Source of the DNA: Psychrobacillus psychrotolerans | GTDB taxonomy: Bacteria > Bacillota > Bacilli > Bacillales_A > Planococcaceae | NCBI RefSeq assembly: GCF_900115805.1 | Contig: NZ_FOXU01000001.1 | Span: 620,001 to 684,000, forward strand | Reading direction: 5' to 3' | Length of the DNA stretch: 64,000 nucleotides | In this document: piece by piece, positions 10,216 to 17,901 of the stretch | Position numbering within the stretch: position 1 is the stretch's first letter | How the letters are laid out: each line of letters begins with the position of its first letter | Program-made: the position numbers and the translations under genes | The notes under the pieces: generated by a model | Databases searched by the model: none | What the model was told of the DNA's origin: nothing | The model's input: only the letters and a program-made list of their open reading frames with translations

Positions 10216-10468
10216 ACGCTCACCCCTACTGTATTAGGTTGTTCATAGCACTATATTATTCTACAGAAGCTGAGGTGTGACGGATCAGTTCTGAAAGATA
10301 AAAGGATAATATCAATTGGCCTGTCTCCACTTATAAAAAAGGAAATCCTCATACTTCCTATTTAAATCTATCCTCTTCTTCTTTTACTGTGCAATTCATC
10401 CTAAAAAAATTATTGTTTAGTGGAATAAATTTCCTTATATATGAATATACTTCACCTAGAAGAAGGAA

Positions 10469-11287
10469 GTGAGGTCTATTAAATACTTAATTCTTATATT
10501 TGTTATTTGTTTATATGGCTGTAGCGAGCAAAATACAAATCCCCCGAGTCAAGACTCTGTTGAAAATCAATTGATACAAGTATCCAAAGAGGATTTCTCA
10601 ACGGAAGACATACCAAAATATGATTATTATGCAAAACAAGGTTGGACTCTAACATTTCAAGATGAGTTTGATGATTTAGAAGTGTCGAGTAAGAAATGGA
10701 ACAAACTAAATTCAGGTTATAAGGATCATGGTCGTAAGCATCATTATTTACCGGAACAAGTTTCTAGCTCCTCAGGCACTTTAAAATTACAAGTTGGTAA
10801 TAAACCATTTCAAAGTTATCCCTACCGTTCAGGTGCAGTAACTACTCAAGGACTCCACGAACAGCTTTATGGAAAATTTGAGATACGTGCAAAACTACCA
10901 GTGGGACAAGGGTTATTACCTGCGATTTGGCTACTACCAACAAACCATGCTGCCTTTCCCGAAATCGATATAGTGGAGATGTTGGGTCAACTTCCTAACG
11001 AAATTTGGCATGTCGGTCATTCAGGACCAGGTAAACGTGAATATCAAGTTACCAATATAAATGGAAGTCAATGGCATTTATATACGCTAGATTGGACTAA
11101 AGAGGAAATAATTTTTTCGATCGATGAAATTGAAAGATTCAGGATCAAGAATTTTGCCCATACAAGCATGTACTTATTAATGAACGTTACAGTCGGCGGG
11201 GTTTGGGTTGGGGACCCAGACAAAGAAACGAAATTCCCCTCATATATGGAAGTAGATTACGTCCGAATTTATTCAAAAAATAATTAA
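10469..11287 (+). CDS. GH16 lipoprotein, endo-beta-glucanase-like
   Basis: A secreted, probably membrane-anchored glycoside hydrolase of 272 residues. A hydrophobic signal ends in the lipobox LYGC (Cys18), then a Ser/Asn/Gln linker and a GH16 domain starting at WTLTFQDEFDD. The catalytic E-I-D-I-V-E motif is intact (Glu165, Asp167, Glu170), followed by the beta-sheet strand WHVGHSGPG. Laminarinase or lichenase-like activity is likely; the exact beta-glucan is unknown. The start is GTG, with AGAAGGA only one base upstream, an unusually short spacing, and no ATG exists in frame before the lipobox. It probably forms an operon with the GT2 gene 20 bases downstream. Confidence 0.88.
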   Translation: MRSIKYLILIFVICLYGCSEQNTNPPSQDSVENQLIQVSKEDFSTEDIPKYDYYAKQGWTLTFQDEFDDLEVSSKKWNKLNSGYKDHGRKHHYLPEQVSSSSGTLKLQVGNKPFQSYPYRSGAVTTQGLHEQLYGKFEIRAKLPVGQGLLPAIWLLPTNHAAFPEIDIVEMLGQLPNEIWHVGHSGPGKREYQVTNINGSQWHLYTLDWTKEEIIFSIDEIERFRIKNFAHTSMYLLMNVTVGGVWVGDPDKETKFPSYMEVDYVRIYSKNN

Positions 11288-11307
11288 TATTAGAAAGTTG
11301 GAACAAA

Positions 11308-12645
11308 TTGAGTTATTGGTCTTTTTTATTTACGGCAATCTTCGTACTTTATCTCTTATTACAATTAAAATATATATATAGATCCTTAAAAGTTAAAAAA
11401 GCACCCTACATTTCAAATAAAGAGAAAAAAATTACTGTGTTAATCCCTGCATTTAATGAGGGGCTCGTTCTCTTACAATGTCTAGAAAGTTGGAAAAGGT
11501 TAAACTACGATAACAAAGAAGCTATATTTATAAATGATGGGTCAACCGATAATACGATGAATGTTTTACATGAGCTACTTGATCTATTAATAGTAGAAAA
11601 AGAAATAACCTTAGATAATTCATCCATAAATTTTTCTAGACTCTTTCAAAGTAAAAATTTCCCACAAATTTACGTAATCGATCAACTAAACGGTGGTAAG
11701 TCGGCTGCCCTTAATGCCGGTATCTCCATTGCAACTGGAGAAATTGTAATTACCCTTGATGCCGACTCCATATTAGAAAGTGATAGTCTTACTAGAATTA
11801 ATGAATCATTCTCTGATCCAAAAGTGATTGCTGCTGGTGGTATGGTACAAGTGGGACAAGTAATAAATAGAAGAGGTAATAATTTTTACGGGAAAAATTG
11901 GATTATCAAGTATCAATTATCTGGTTATTTATCTTCTTTTTATGTACGGAAAGTAACACAAGCAAAGTTAAATGTATTAGGAGTGGTATCTGGGGCATTC
12001 GGAGCTTTTCGTCTATCTATCCTACAACAAATTGGAGGTTTTAAAGATACGCTAGGAGAGGATATGGAAATTACTTTTAGACTTCATAAATTTATTCATG
12101 AGCGGAAACTCGGTGAAAAGATGATATTTGTTCCTGAGGCAGTTTGCTATACAGAAGTACCTGAAGATTTCAAATCTCTATTACATCAGCGAGTTCGTTG
12201 GCAAAAAGGTTTTCTAGATTGTATTAATCTATATAAAAAAGATTTTTTTACCAAACTAAGTAAAAGGTTCTCCTTTTTTTTATTATTCGAATCCATTGTA
12301 CTTAGCATTTTAGGGATAATCACAATTTTTATATTACCAATTACCTTATATTTAGGGAATATATCTCCATTTACCATTGTATTGCTTATTACTGCATGGT
12401 CTAGTGAATTCATTTTAAGATTAGTAGCGGTTCAACGCGCTGGACATTTTGGGTATACCTTTTCTTCTAAGCAGTGGTTAAAAATTATATTATTTACTAT
12501 TTGGGAATCTGTAACTTATCGCTTGCTGGATACCTTTTTCTTCTTCTATGGATCCATCCTTTATATTTTCGGTAATCGCCATAATTGGCACAAACTCCAA
12601 AGAAACGGATCTGTTATCTACTCCGAATTAGAAGCTGTAAGATGA
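11308..12645 (+). CDS. membrane-bound processive glycosyltransferase, GT2
   Basis: A 445-residue polysaccharide synthase-like protein, similar in plan to PgaC/IcaA, hyaluronan and beta-glucan synthases. One transmembrane helix (about 4-24) leads to a cytoplasmic GT-A domain with VLIPAFNEG (44-52), NDGSTDN (76-82), the DXD-type DADS (151-154), GED (250-252, catalytic base) and QRVRW (294-298), the signature of processive enzymes. Several C-terminal transmembrane helices follow (about 325-425). The start is TTG with a weak binding site, so it may depend on translation of the GH16 gene upstream. Pairing with an extracellular beta-glucanase suggests an exported beta-glucan or related exopolysaccharide; the sugar is not known. 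Confidence 0.88.
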   Translation: MSYWSFLFTAIFVLYLLLQLKYIYRSLKVKKAPYISNKEKKITVLIPAFNEGLVLLQCLESWKRLNYDNKEAIFINDGSTDNTMNVLHELLDLLIVEKEITLDNSSINFSRLFQSKNFPQIYVIDQLNGGKSAALNAGISIATGEIVITLDADSILESDSLTRINESFSDPKVIAAGGMVQVGQVINRRGNNFYGKNWIIKYQLSGYLSSFYVRKVTQAKLNVLGVVSGAFGAFRLSILQQIGGFKDTLGEDMEITFRLHKFIHERKLGEKMIFVPEAVCYTEVPEDFKSLLHQRVRWQKGFLDCINLYKKDFFTKLSKRFSFFLLFESIVLSILGIITIFILPITLYLGNISPFTIVLLITAWSSEFILRLVAVQRAGHFGYTFSSKQWLKIILFTIWESVTYRLLDTFFFFYGSILYIFGNRHNWHKLQRNGSVIYSELEAVR

Positions 12646-12658
12646 CCTATCATCATTA

Positions 12659-12702
12659 AACCCGAATGGCCCTAAAGGGGTTTCCATTCGGGTTCTTTTT
12701 TA
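12659..12702. terminator. bidirectional terminator
   Basis: An 11-bp stem (12659-12669 with 12684-12694) followed on the plus strand by a T-rich run. It separates the plus-strand glycosyltransferase gene from the minus-strand SDR gene that stops at 12704. Confidence 0.85.
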
Positions 12703-12703
12703 T

Positions 12704-13489
12704 TTAAAGCGTCCCACCAGATCCACCATCAATATTAACAGATGTTCCCGTTACATAAGACGCGGCATCTGACACTAAAAAAGTAATGACATTTGCTGCT
12801 TCTACTGTTTCACCAATTCGCTGAAGTGGAATCGTTGGACCAACCACATTTTTAGAATATTCTTCCCAAGTAAGTTCTGGAGCTTCTTTTTTCCACTTCA
12901 ATTCGATTTGATGGCTTCTAATAAGGCCAATACATACTGTATTAACTCGGATATTATCTTTTCCCAAATCTTTGCTCATCGCTTTAGTCAATGCCATTCC
13001 AGCTGCTCGACTAACAGTTGTTGGCAGCGAACTAGCAGGAGGTGTTTTTCCTAATACTGCTGTTACGTTTACAATTGCTCCCCCACCCACTTTTCTCATA
13101 TAGGGTATTGTAGCTTTTGACGTATGTATAGCTCCAAATAATTTTAAATCTAAATCTGTTTGCCACAAATCTGTTTCTACTGATTCAAAAGGGTTTGCAG
13201 AAGAAGTACCAGCATTATTAACTAAAATATCAATACGTCCATAATGATCTACTGTTTTTTGAATAATTTCTTTGCATGCTTCTTCTTTGGTAATATCCGC
13301 AGGAACAATAAGTACTTGTGCTCCTGTTTCACTTTTAATAAATGCCGCAGCCTCTTTTAATTGTTCTTCTCCTCGAGCACAAAGAGTTACCTTAGCTCCT
13401 TCTTGCACTAATTGTAAAGCTGTTTGTAAACCTATCCCTTTACTTGAGCCCGTAACGATTGCTACTTTTCCAGCTAATCCTAATTCCAT
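12704..13489 (-). CDS. SDR-family protein lacking the canonical Tyr/Lys catalytic pair
   Basis: A 261-residue Rossmann-fold protein. The coenzyme loop TGSSKGIG (13-20), ARG (38-40, suggesting NADP preference), NNAG (91-94) and the C-terminal SYVTGTSVNIDGGSGGTL tail are classical SDR features. At the active site, where YxxxK is expected, the sequence is P-T-T-V-S-R, so Tyr is Thr157 and Lys is Arg161; the usual Ser is also not evident (Thr143 nearby). It may be a non-classical subgroup with another mechanism, or a binding protein. I cannot tell which. The gene is alone on the minus strand between plus-strand genes. Confidence 0.85.
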   Translation of the reverse strand: MELGLAGKVAIVTGSSKGIGLQTALQLVQEGAKVTLCARGEEQLKEAAAFIKSETGAQVLIVPADITKEEACKEIIQKTVDHYGRIDILVNNAGTSSANPFESVETDLWQTDLDLKLFGAIHTSKATIPYMRKVGGGAIVNVTAVLGKTPPASSLPTTVSRAAGMALTKAMSKDLGKDNIRVNTVCIGLIRSHQIELKWKKEAPELTWEEYSKNVVGPTIPLQRIGETVEAANVITFLVSDAASYVTGTSVNIDGGSGGTL

Positions 13490-13645
13490 TATGTTGCCCC
13501 CTCTAATTCAAATCATGTTCTTCTTTCATTATATTACAATTTTATATTTTGTCAGAATTATTGCTCTCCTCATTAGGAATCAAAATAACGATAGAATGAT
13601 TTCTTTTGAATGACACATTCTAAAGGAAAGGAGAAGTGATGAATT

Positions 13646-13975
13646 ATGCAAAAACTAATTATCGAACTTACCATTATAGCTTCTATGCAGACATTAACAA
13701 CATATATACCTACAACCGCTCCTACTCATCAGGAAACCCCTGCCTATGCTAAATGGGGACAAGTTGCTGTAAAAGAAACTCAATCCAAATTTCCCCATGC
13801 AAGTATAATTGACTATCTTTATGAAGGAAGTGAACCGAAAGAAAATTCGACCATTGAAAAGTTCAGTCTAAGGTTAAAAGACAGTGACAAAGAATTTGGA
13901 GTCTCTGTTAAAATTGAATATATTACTGATACTAATGAATTGATCCATGTTCAAATCCATGAAGTTTCGGATTAA
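13646..13975 (+). CDS. secreted DUF3889-family protein
   Basis: A 109-residue protein with a short hydrophobic N-terminus (about 1-22) that could be a signal peptide. A DUF3889-like core follows: AYAKWGQVAVKETQSKFPHASIIDYLYEG, then FSLRLKDSDKEFGVSVKIEY. Relatives such as YqzG and YhdC in B. subtilis are small exported proteins of unknown function. AAAGGAG lies upstream of the chosen ATG; another ATG eight bases earlier is out of frame. It stands alone and converges on ribH. Confidence 0.8.
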   Translation: MQKLIIELTIIASMQTLTTYIPTTAPTHQETPAYAKWGQVAVKETQSKFPHASIIDYLYEGSEPKENSTIEKFSLRLKDSDKEFGVSVKIEYITDTNELIHVQIHEVSD

Positions 13976-14035
13976 TTGTTTATACTTTTTCTATTGTTTC
14001 TAAGTCATTTCTAAATATTAAGTAAGCCAATTTTA

Positions 14036-14503
14036 TTACGACATGACCTTTAACAGATTTGCCATCTCAATTGCAGAGACGGCTGCATCGTATCCTTTGT
14101 TTCCAACCTTTGTACCTGCCCGTTCAATAGCTTGTTCTATAGATTCTGTAGTGACGATACCAAAAATAACTGGTACTCCAGTTTGTAAACCTACTTGTGC
14201 AATTCCTTTTGCTGCTTCGTTGCAAACATAATCATAGTGTGTCGTTGAACCTCTGATTACTGTACCAAGACCAATGATTGCATCGTATTTTTGGGAATCT
14301 GCCATTTTTTTTGCAATAAATGGTACTTCAAATACACCAGGAACCCAAGCAACTTCAATACTTTCTTCAACGACACCATGACGTTTTAACCCATCTATTG
14401 CACCGTCAACTAGTTTTGCATTGATGAAATCATTAAAACGTCCGACAACAATACCTACTTTCAAATCTGTTCCGATTAAATTTGCTTCGATTGTTTTTAC
14501 CAT
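14036..14503 (-). CDS. ribH: 6,7-dimethyl-8-ribityllumazine synthase
   Basis: Condenses 5-amino-6-ribitylamino-uracil with 3,4-dihydroxy-2-butanone 4-phosphate in riboflavin synthesis, normally as a 60-subunit capsid. The 155-residue length and the motifs [50 protein letters not shown] and [22 protein letters not shown] are diagnostic. The His in THYDYV is the catalytic-site His. It is the last gene of ribE-ribB-ribH, 12 bases after ribB, under the tandem FMN riboswitches. No clear terminator follows it. Confidence 0.97.
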   Translation of the reverse strand: MVKTIEANLIGTDLKVGIVVGRFNDFINAKLVDGAIDGLKRHGVVEESIEVAWVPGVFEVPFIAKKMADSQKYDAIIGLGTVIRGSTTHYDYVCNEAAKGIAQVGLQTGVPVIFGIVTTESIEQAIERAGTKVGNKGYDAAVSAIEMANLLKVMS

Positions 14504-14515
14504 CTTATTCTCTCC

Positions 14516-15127
14516 TTAGCTAGCTTTAATATTTATTAAATACCTTGATAGTTCTTCGATTGTGACAATCTTTAATTGATATTGTTTGGCAAGTTCCAGT
14601 AAATCTGGTAAGCGTGCCATTGAACCATCATCGTTCATTATTTCGCAAATTACACCTGATTTAGCTGATGCACAAAGCATGGCAAGGTCAACTGCAGCTT
14701 CCGTATGACCTCGTCTTTCCAGTACACCACCTGGCTTTGCGATTAGCGGAAAGACATGTCCTGGTCGTTTAAACTGTTGTGCCTTTGCTTGTGGCTTAAT
14801 GACTTGTAACATCGTCTCTGATCGATCAAATGCACTTATGCCCGTTGAAGTGTTTTCATGATCAATCGACACAGTAAATGCAGTTTGATGAGAATCTGTA
14901 TTATTAGAAACCATCGGATGTAATTGCAATACCTCTGCGATTTCTTCATGAATAGGCATACAAATCAATCCTCGACCATACTTCGCCATGAAATTGATGT
15001 TTTCTGGTGTTGCAAATTCTGCTAAGCAAAGGAAATCCCCTTCATTTTCGCGGTTTTCATCATCTACTAAAATAATAAGCTTTCCTTGTGTTAAATCTGT
15101 AATTGCTTCTTCTATCGTATTTAGCAT
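14516..15127 (-). CDS. ribB: 3,4-dihydroxy-2-butanone-4-phosphate synthase, single-domain
   Basis: Converts ribulose 5-phosphate to 3,4-dihydroxy-2-butanone 4-phosphate plus formate. The [10 protein letters not shown] metal/substrate loop (22-31), [45 protein letters not shown] and [12 protein letters not shown] are all intact. The protein stops at residue 203. Most Bacilli have a fused RibBA of about 400 residues whose second half is GTP cyclohydrolase II; that domain is missing and no remnant follows, since ribH begins 12 bases later. A separate ribA must exist elsewhere, or another route supplies the pyrimidine precursor. Confidence 0.95.
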   Translation of the reverse strand: MLNTIEEAITDLTQGKLIILVDDENRENEGDFLCLAEFATPENINFMAKYGRGLICMPIHEEIAEVLQLHPMVSNNTDSHQTAFTVSIDHENTSTGISAFDRSETMLQVIKPQAKAQQFKRPGHVFPLIAKPGGVLERRGHTEAAVDLAMLCASAKSGVICEIMNDDGSMARLPDLLELAKQYQLKIVTIEELSRYLINIKAS

Positions 15128-15139
15128 GCTAATTTCTCC

Positions 15140-15775
15140 TTAAAAACCGTTCTGCTGTAAAAAGTCCTGGGTGATAGTCGATTCATTTTTCTTTGTACTA
15201 AATTGATGCACGTACTTCCCTAGCATGTCACCTTCGATATTAACGAGTTCACCCGCTTTTTTCATGCCTAGAACTGTTTCCTTATTTGTGTGGGGAATTA
15301 ATGAAACTGTTACTGTCGACTTATTTAAATCAAAAATAGTTAAACTTGTTCCATCAATCGTTATAGACCCCTTTGGAATACAAAAGTGACTTGCTTCTTC
15401 TGATACTATAATATCGATATACACTGCATTTGCTGCATGGCGCTTTTTCAATATGGTACCCACACCATCCACATGTCCTGTAACGAAATGTCCACCGAAT
15501 CGACCGTTTGCCTCTAATGCTCTTTCTAAATTGACAACTGAACTGCTATTTAATAATTTTGTTGTAGTTGCATAAAACGTCTCTGGCATAACGTCCACTG
15601 TAAATTCAAATCTTGAAAATGCGATTACTGTTAAACAGACACCATTCACTGCAATACTATCACCTAATTTGATGTCCTCTAAAATTCGTTTTGCTCGGAT
15701 AATAAGTTGCATACTGCTAGCAGATGTTTGTACGTTCTTAATGGTGCCAAGCTCTTCAACAATTCCTGTAAACAT
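15140..15775 (-). CDS. ribE: riboflavin synthase, alpha subunit
   Basis: Dismutates two 6,7-dimethyl-8-ribityllumazine molecules to riboflavin plus the pyrimidine precursor. Two lumazine-binding repeats are visible, each beginning with a FTGIVEELG- or FVTGHVDGVG-type motif, with GDSIAVNGVCLTV in the first and GSITIDGTSLTIF in the second. I chose the internal ATG giving MFTGIVEELG because AAGGAGG lies seven bases upstream and the family begins here; the reading frame is open further upstream. It is the first gene of the rib operon, right after the second riboswitch and terminator. Confidence 0.95.
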   Translation of the reverse strand: MFTGIVEELGTIKNVQTSASSMQLIIRAKRILEDIKLGDSIAVNGVCLTVIAFSRFEFTVDVMPETFYATTTKLLNSSSVVNLERALEANGRFGGHFVTGHVDGVGTILKKRHAANAVYIDIIVSEEASHFCIPKGSITIDGTSLTIFDLNKSTVTVSLIPHTNKETVLGMKKAGELVNIEGDMLGKYVHQFSTKKNESTITQDFLQQNGF

Positions 15776-15829
15776 CGTATCCTCCTTATTAGTAAGTACT
15801 TTTAGATGGAATCTAAAGCCTACTTCAAA

Positions 15830-15860
15830 CAAAAACCTCCGTACACTTAAGTGTCGGAGG
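15830..15860 (-). terminator. regulated terminator of the proximal FMN riboswitch
   Basis: Minus strand: a CCTCCG/CGGAGG stem around an inner self-complementary ACACTTAAGTGT, then a T run, 55 bases before the ribE start. Its position after the aptamer identifies it as the expression platform. Confidence 0.85.
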
Positions 15861-15919
15861 GAAATTAGGTAGATTCAAATAAGCCTTTTGTGTTTTTCTC
15901 TCAAAAAGCATTGAACTAC

Positions 15920-16044
15920 TCCTTCTCCCATCCAGACTATAACTGTCGGCTTTGGATTTCCACCAAATCATGCGTTTTACGGCTCACAGGCTTTGAGATT
16001 TCTCTCTTACTGTCGATTGGGAATTTCACCCGACCCCGAAGGAT
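15920..16044 (-). promoter_or_regulatory. FMN riboswitch (RFN element), proximal copy
   Basis: A complete RFN aptamer reading from 16044 down to 15920. Conserved blocks include the 5' CTTCGGGG(T)CGGGTG, CCCAATCGACAG, GCCTGTGAGCCG, ATTTGGTG and the 3' GTCTGGATGGGAGAAGG. FMN binding is expected to favour the terminator at 15830-15860 and switch off ribE-ribB-ribH. It differs from the distal copy at only about four positions. Confidence 0.95.
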
Positions 16045-16150
16045 AGTTATTCAATTTTAAAAAGTAGAAGTGCCTATGCTCGCGGGATCATGTCCCAACA
16101 AACTGACTTACCCAGATTTGTTGGCACCGACAAACGCTATAGCTAGACAT

Positions 16151-16179
16151 TAAAAAACGCACCCAAATTTATGGATGCG
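16151..16179 (-). terminator. regulated terminator of the distal FMN riboswitch
   Basis: Minus strand: an 8-bp stem (16172-16179 with 16158-16165) and six-base loop followed by six T. The 5' arm CATCCA could pair with TGGATG at the 3' edge of the distal aptamer, a plausible antiterminator. The pairing is inferred by eye. Confidence 0.8.
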
Positions 16180-16253
16180 AGAGAAGTCATACTTTAATAA
16201 GCCTTTTGTTCCTTTTTTAGCATAACTAAAAAACCTCCAAATAGGCGACTTTC

Positions 16254-16377
16254 TCCTTCTCCCATCCAGACTTTAACTGTCGGCTTTGGATTCTCACCAA
16301 ATCATGCGTTTTACGGCTCACAGGCTTTGAGATTTCTCTCTTACTGTCGATTGGGAATTTCACCCGACCCCGAAGGA
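16254..16377 (-). promoter_or_regulatory. FMN riboswitch (RFN element), distal copy
   Basis: A second full RFN aptamer on the same strand, about 210 bases upstream of the first and nearly identical over some 124 bases. All conserved blocks are intact, so it should bind FMN. It has its own terminator before the next aptamer begins, giving two complete off-switches in series in one leader. Confidence 0.95.
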
Positions 16378-16396
16378 ATGTTATAAAATTGTTATT

Positions 16397-16425
16397 AGCA
16401 TAACAATTTCATATCTTAATTGCAA
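16397..16425 (-). promoter_or_regulatory. promoter of the rib operon
   Basis: Minus strand: -35 TTGCAA (16420-16425), 17-base spacer, extended -10 TGtTATGCT with the hexamer at 16397-16402. It lies 20 bases upstream of the distal riboswitch. Confidence 0.7.
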
Positions 16426-16470
16426 GGAGTTGAGTACTTTTACATGATACAAAAGGATTTTGAAAAACAT

Positions 16471-16506
16471 AAAAAGCTAAGAACCTCTTGTGTTGAGGGT
16501 CTTAGC
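16471..16506 (-). terminator. terminator after the MarR gene
   Basis: Minus strand: a GCTAAGA/TCTTAGC stem extended by CCTC/GAGG with a small bulge, followed by five T. It ends the SDR-marR unit just before the rib promoter. Confidence 0.8.
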
Positions 16507-16532
16507 AACTTTTCTCTAAAAAAATAATTAGT

Positions 16533-16976
16533 TCATAATGATGACAATCTTTTATTTTTCATACTGTTTAATATTTTTTGCTGTATATATAAATACTGAT
16601 CTAACTCTTCCACAGTCAACTCTTCAAATAACTCCACAAATATTTCTTCGCCAATCTTTTGTGCTTCCATTAAAGCAGATCGCCCTTTTTCTGTAATCTG
16701 AAGATGGATCGTCCGGCGATCTTCTTCACTATACAGTCGTTCCGCTAATTCGAACTTCACGAGCTTGCTAGAAATATTTGTGATTGCTCCTTTTGTATAC
16801 CCTAAGGTCTCTGCTAAATCACTTTGCATTACCGGACCATTTGCACGTAATTGAGCTAGTACCAAAATTGCAGATATTCCTACTGGAAATTCAAATTTAG
16901 AAGAGAATTTAACTATATTTTCGTTTGAGATTATTTCAGTTGCGTGAATCAATTTAAATAAATTTGTTTTCTCCAT
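16533..16976 (-). CDS. MarR-family transcriptional regulator
   Basis: A 147-residue winged-helix regulator. The core reads LAQLRANGPVMQSDLAETLGYTKGAITNISSKLVKFELAERL (recognition helix) followed by the wing SEEDRRTIHLQITEKGRSALMEAQ, a standard MarR layout. It is 14 bases downstream of the SDR gene with GAAGGA before its ATG, so the two are cotranscribed. MarR proteins usually repress their own operon and release it on binding a small ligand. A palindrome upstream of the SDR gene is a candidate operator. Confidence 0.92.
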   Translation of the reverse strand: MEKTNLFKLIHATEIISNENIVKFSSKFEFPVGISAILVLAQLRANGPVMQSDLAETLGYTKGAITNISSKLVKFELAERLYSEEDRRTIHLQITEKGRSALMEAQKIGEEIFVELFEELTVEELDQYLYIQQKILNSMKNKRLSSL

Positions 16977-16990
16977 ACTAAATCCTTCTA

Positions 16991-17746
16991 TTAACGCAAC
17001 ATGATGGATCCACCATCAACCATCATCGTTTGACCTGTAATATATCTTGAATCCTCACTAGCTAAAAATACTGCTACACGTCCAATATCCTCTTCTACTT
17101 CACCGAAACGACCCATCGGTATTTTACTTAGTACTGCTTCATAATATTCAGGTTGAGCTTTTGCCCATGCTTGTACTCCCTCTGAGTTAGCAACTGGACT
17201 GATAATATTCACATTAATACCAAAACGACCCCATTCGTTTGCAGCTACACGTGATATCCCACGAATTGCTTCTTTAGCAGCAGCATATGCTCCTTGAGTT
17301 TCATGACCAGCCAATCCTGCCCCTGAAGCAAAGTTAATAATATTTCCTTTTGTTTCTTTTAAGTAAGGCAGTGCAGCCTGCATTAAAAAGAATGTTGGAT
17401 AGAATCCAGTCCCAAATGATAGATCAAGATCCGCTTGTGTAATATTCTCAATCGTTAATTGTTTTGATGCATGTGCATTATTTACAAGTACATCCAACTT
17501 ACCATAGTTATCAACTATTGTTTTAATGATGTTTGGTAAGTTTTCGCGATCCATAAGATCTGCTTTTAAAAACATTGATCTTGGGGAAATTTCTTGTAAC
17601 AATTTCTCACTTGCTTTACCTGTCTCCTCATTCACATCTACAATTGCAACGATTGCTCCTTCTTTAGCCATTGCTTTTGCCATCCCAAATCCAATTCCAC
17701 CAGCACCACCAGTAATGATTACAACTTTATCTTGAAGTTTACTCAT
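16991..17746 (-). CDS. short-chain dehydrogenase/reductase
   Basis: A 251-residue classical SDR with the coenzyme loop TGGAGGIG (12-19), VDVNEE (acidic residue after the second strand, suggesting NAD), NNAH (89-92), Ser141 and the catalytic YAAAK (Tyr154, Lys158). The C-terminal SRYITGQTMMVDGGS is typical. The internal ATG was chosen because AAAGGAG lies eight bases before it; an in-frame start 11 codons earlier has no binding site. It is cotranscribed with the MarR gene, implying induction by a compound it may reduce or oxidise. The substrate is unknown. Confidence 0.9.
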   Translation of the reverse strand: MSKLQDKVVIITGGAGGIGFGMAKAMAKEGAIVAIVDVNEETGKASEKLLQEISPRSMFLKADLMDRENLPNIIKTIVDNYGKLDVLVNNAHASKQLTIENITQADLDLSFGTGFYPTFFLMQAALPYLKETKGNIINFASGAGLAGHETQGAYAAAKEAIRGISRVAANEWGRFGINVNIISPVANSEGVQAWAKAQPEYYEAVLSKIPMGRFGEVEEDIGRVAVFLASEDSRYITGQTMMVDGGSIMLR

Positions 17747-17779
17747 CTTTAACACTCCTTTTTCTCTAATGATTTCCAA

Positions 17780-17796
17780 TTTAGTTTAACACTAAA
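17780..17796. promoter_or_regulatory. candidate MarR operator
   Basis: A perfect inverted repeat, TTTAGT and ACTAAA separated by five bases, 34 bases before the SDR start. It overlaps a possible -10 of the SDR-marR promoter. Autoregulation by the MarR protein is inferred. Confidence 0.45.
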
Positions 17797-17901
17797 CAAT
17801 TTAACAATAAACTAATATGGTTTATCTATTTTAAAGTTCTATAACTTTTAAATAATCATAAAATACATAGATTCTAAATTATAAAGTAAGGGGAAATGGA
17901 A

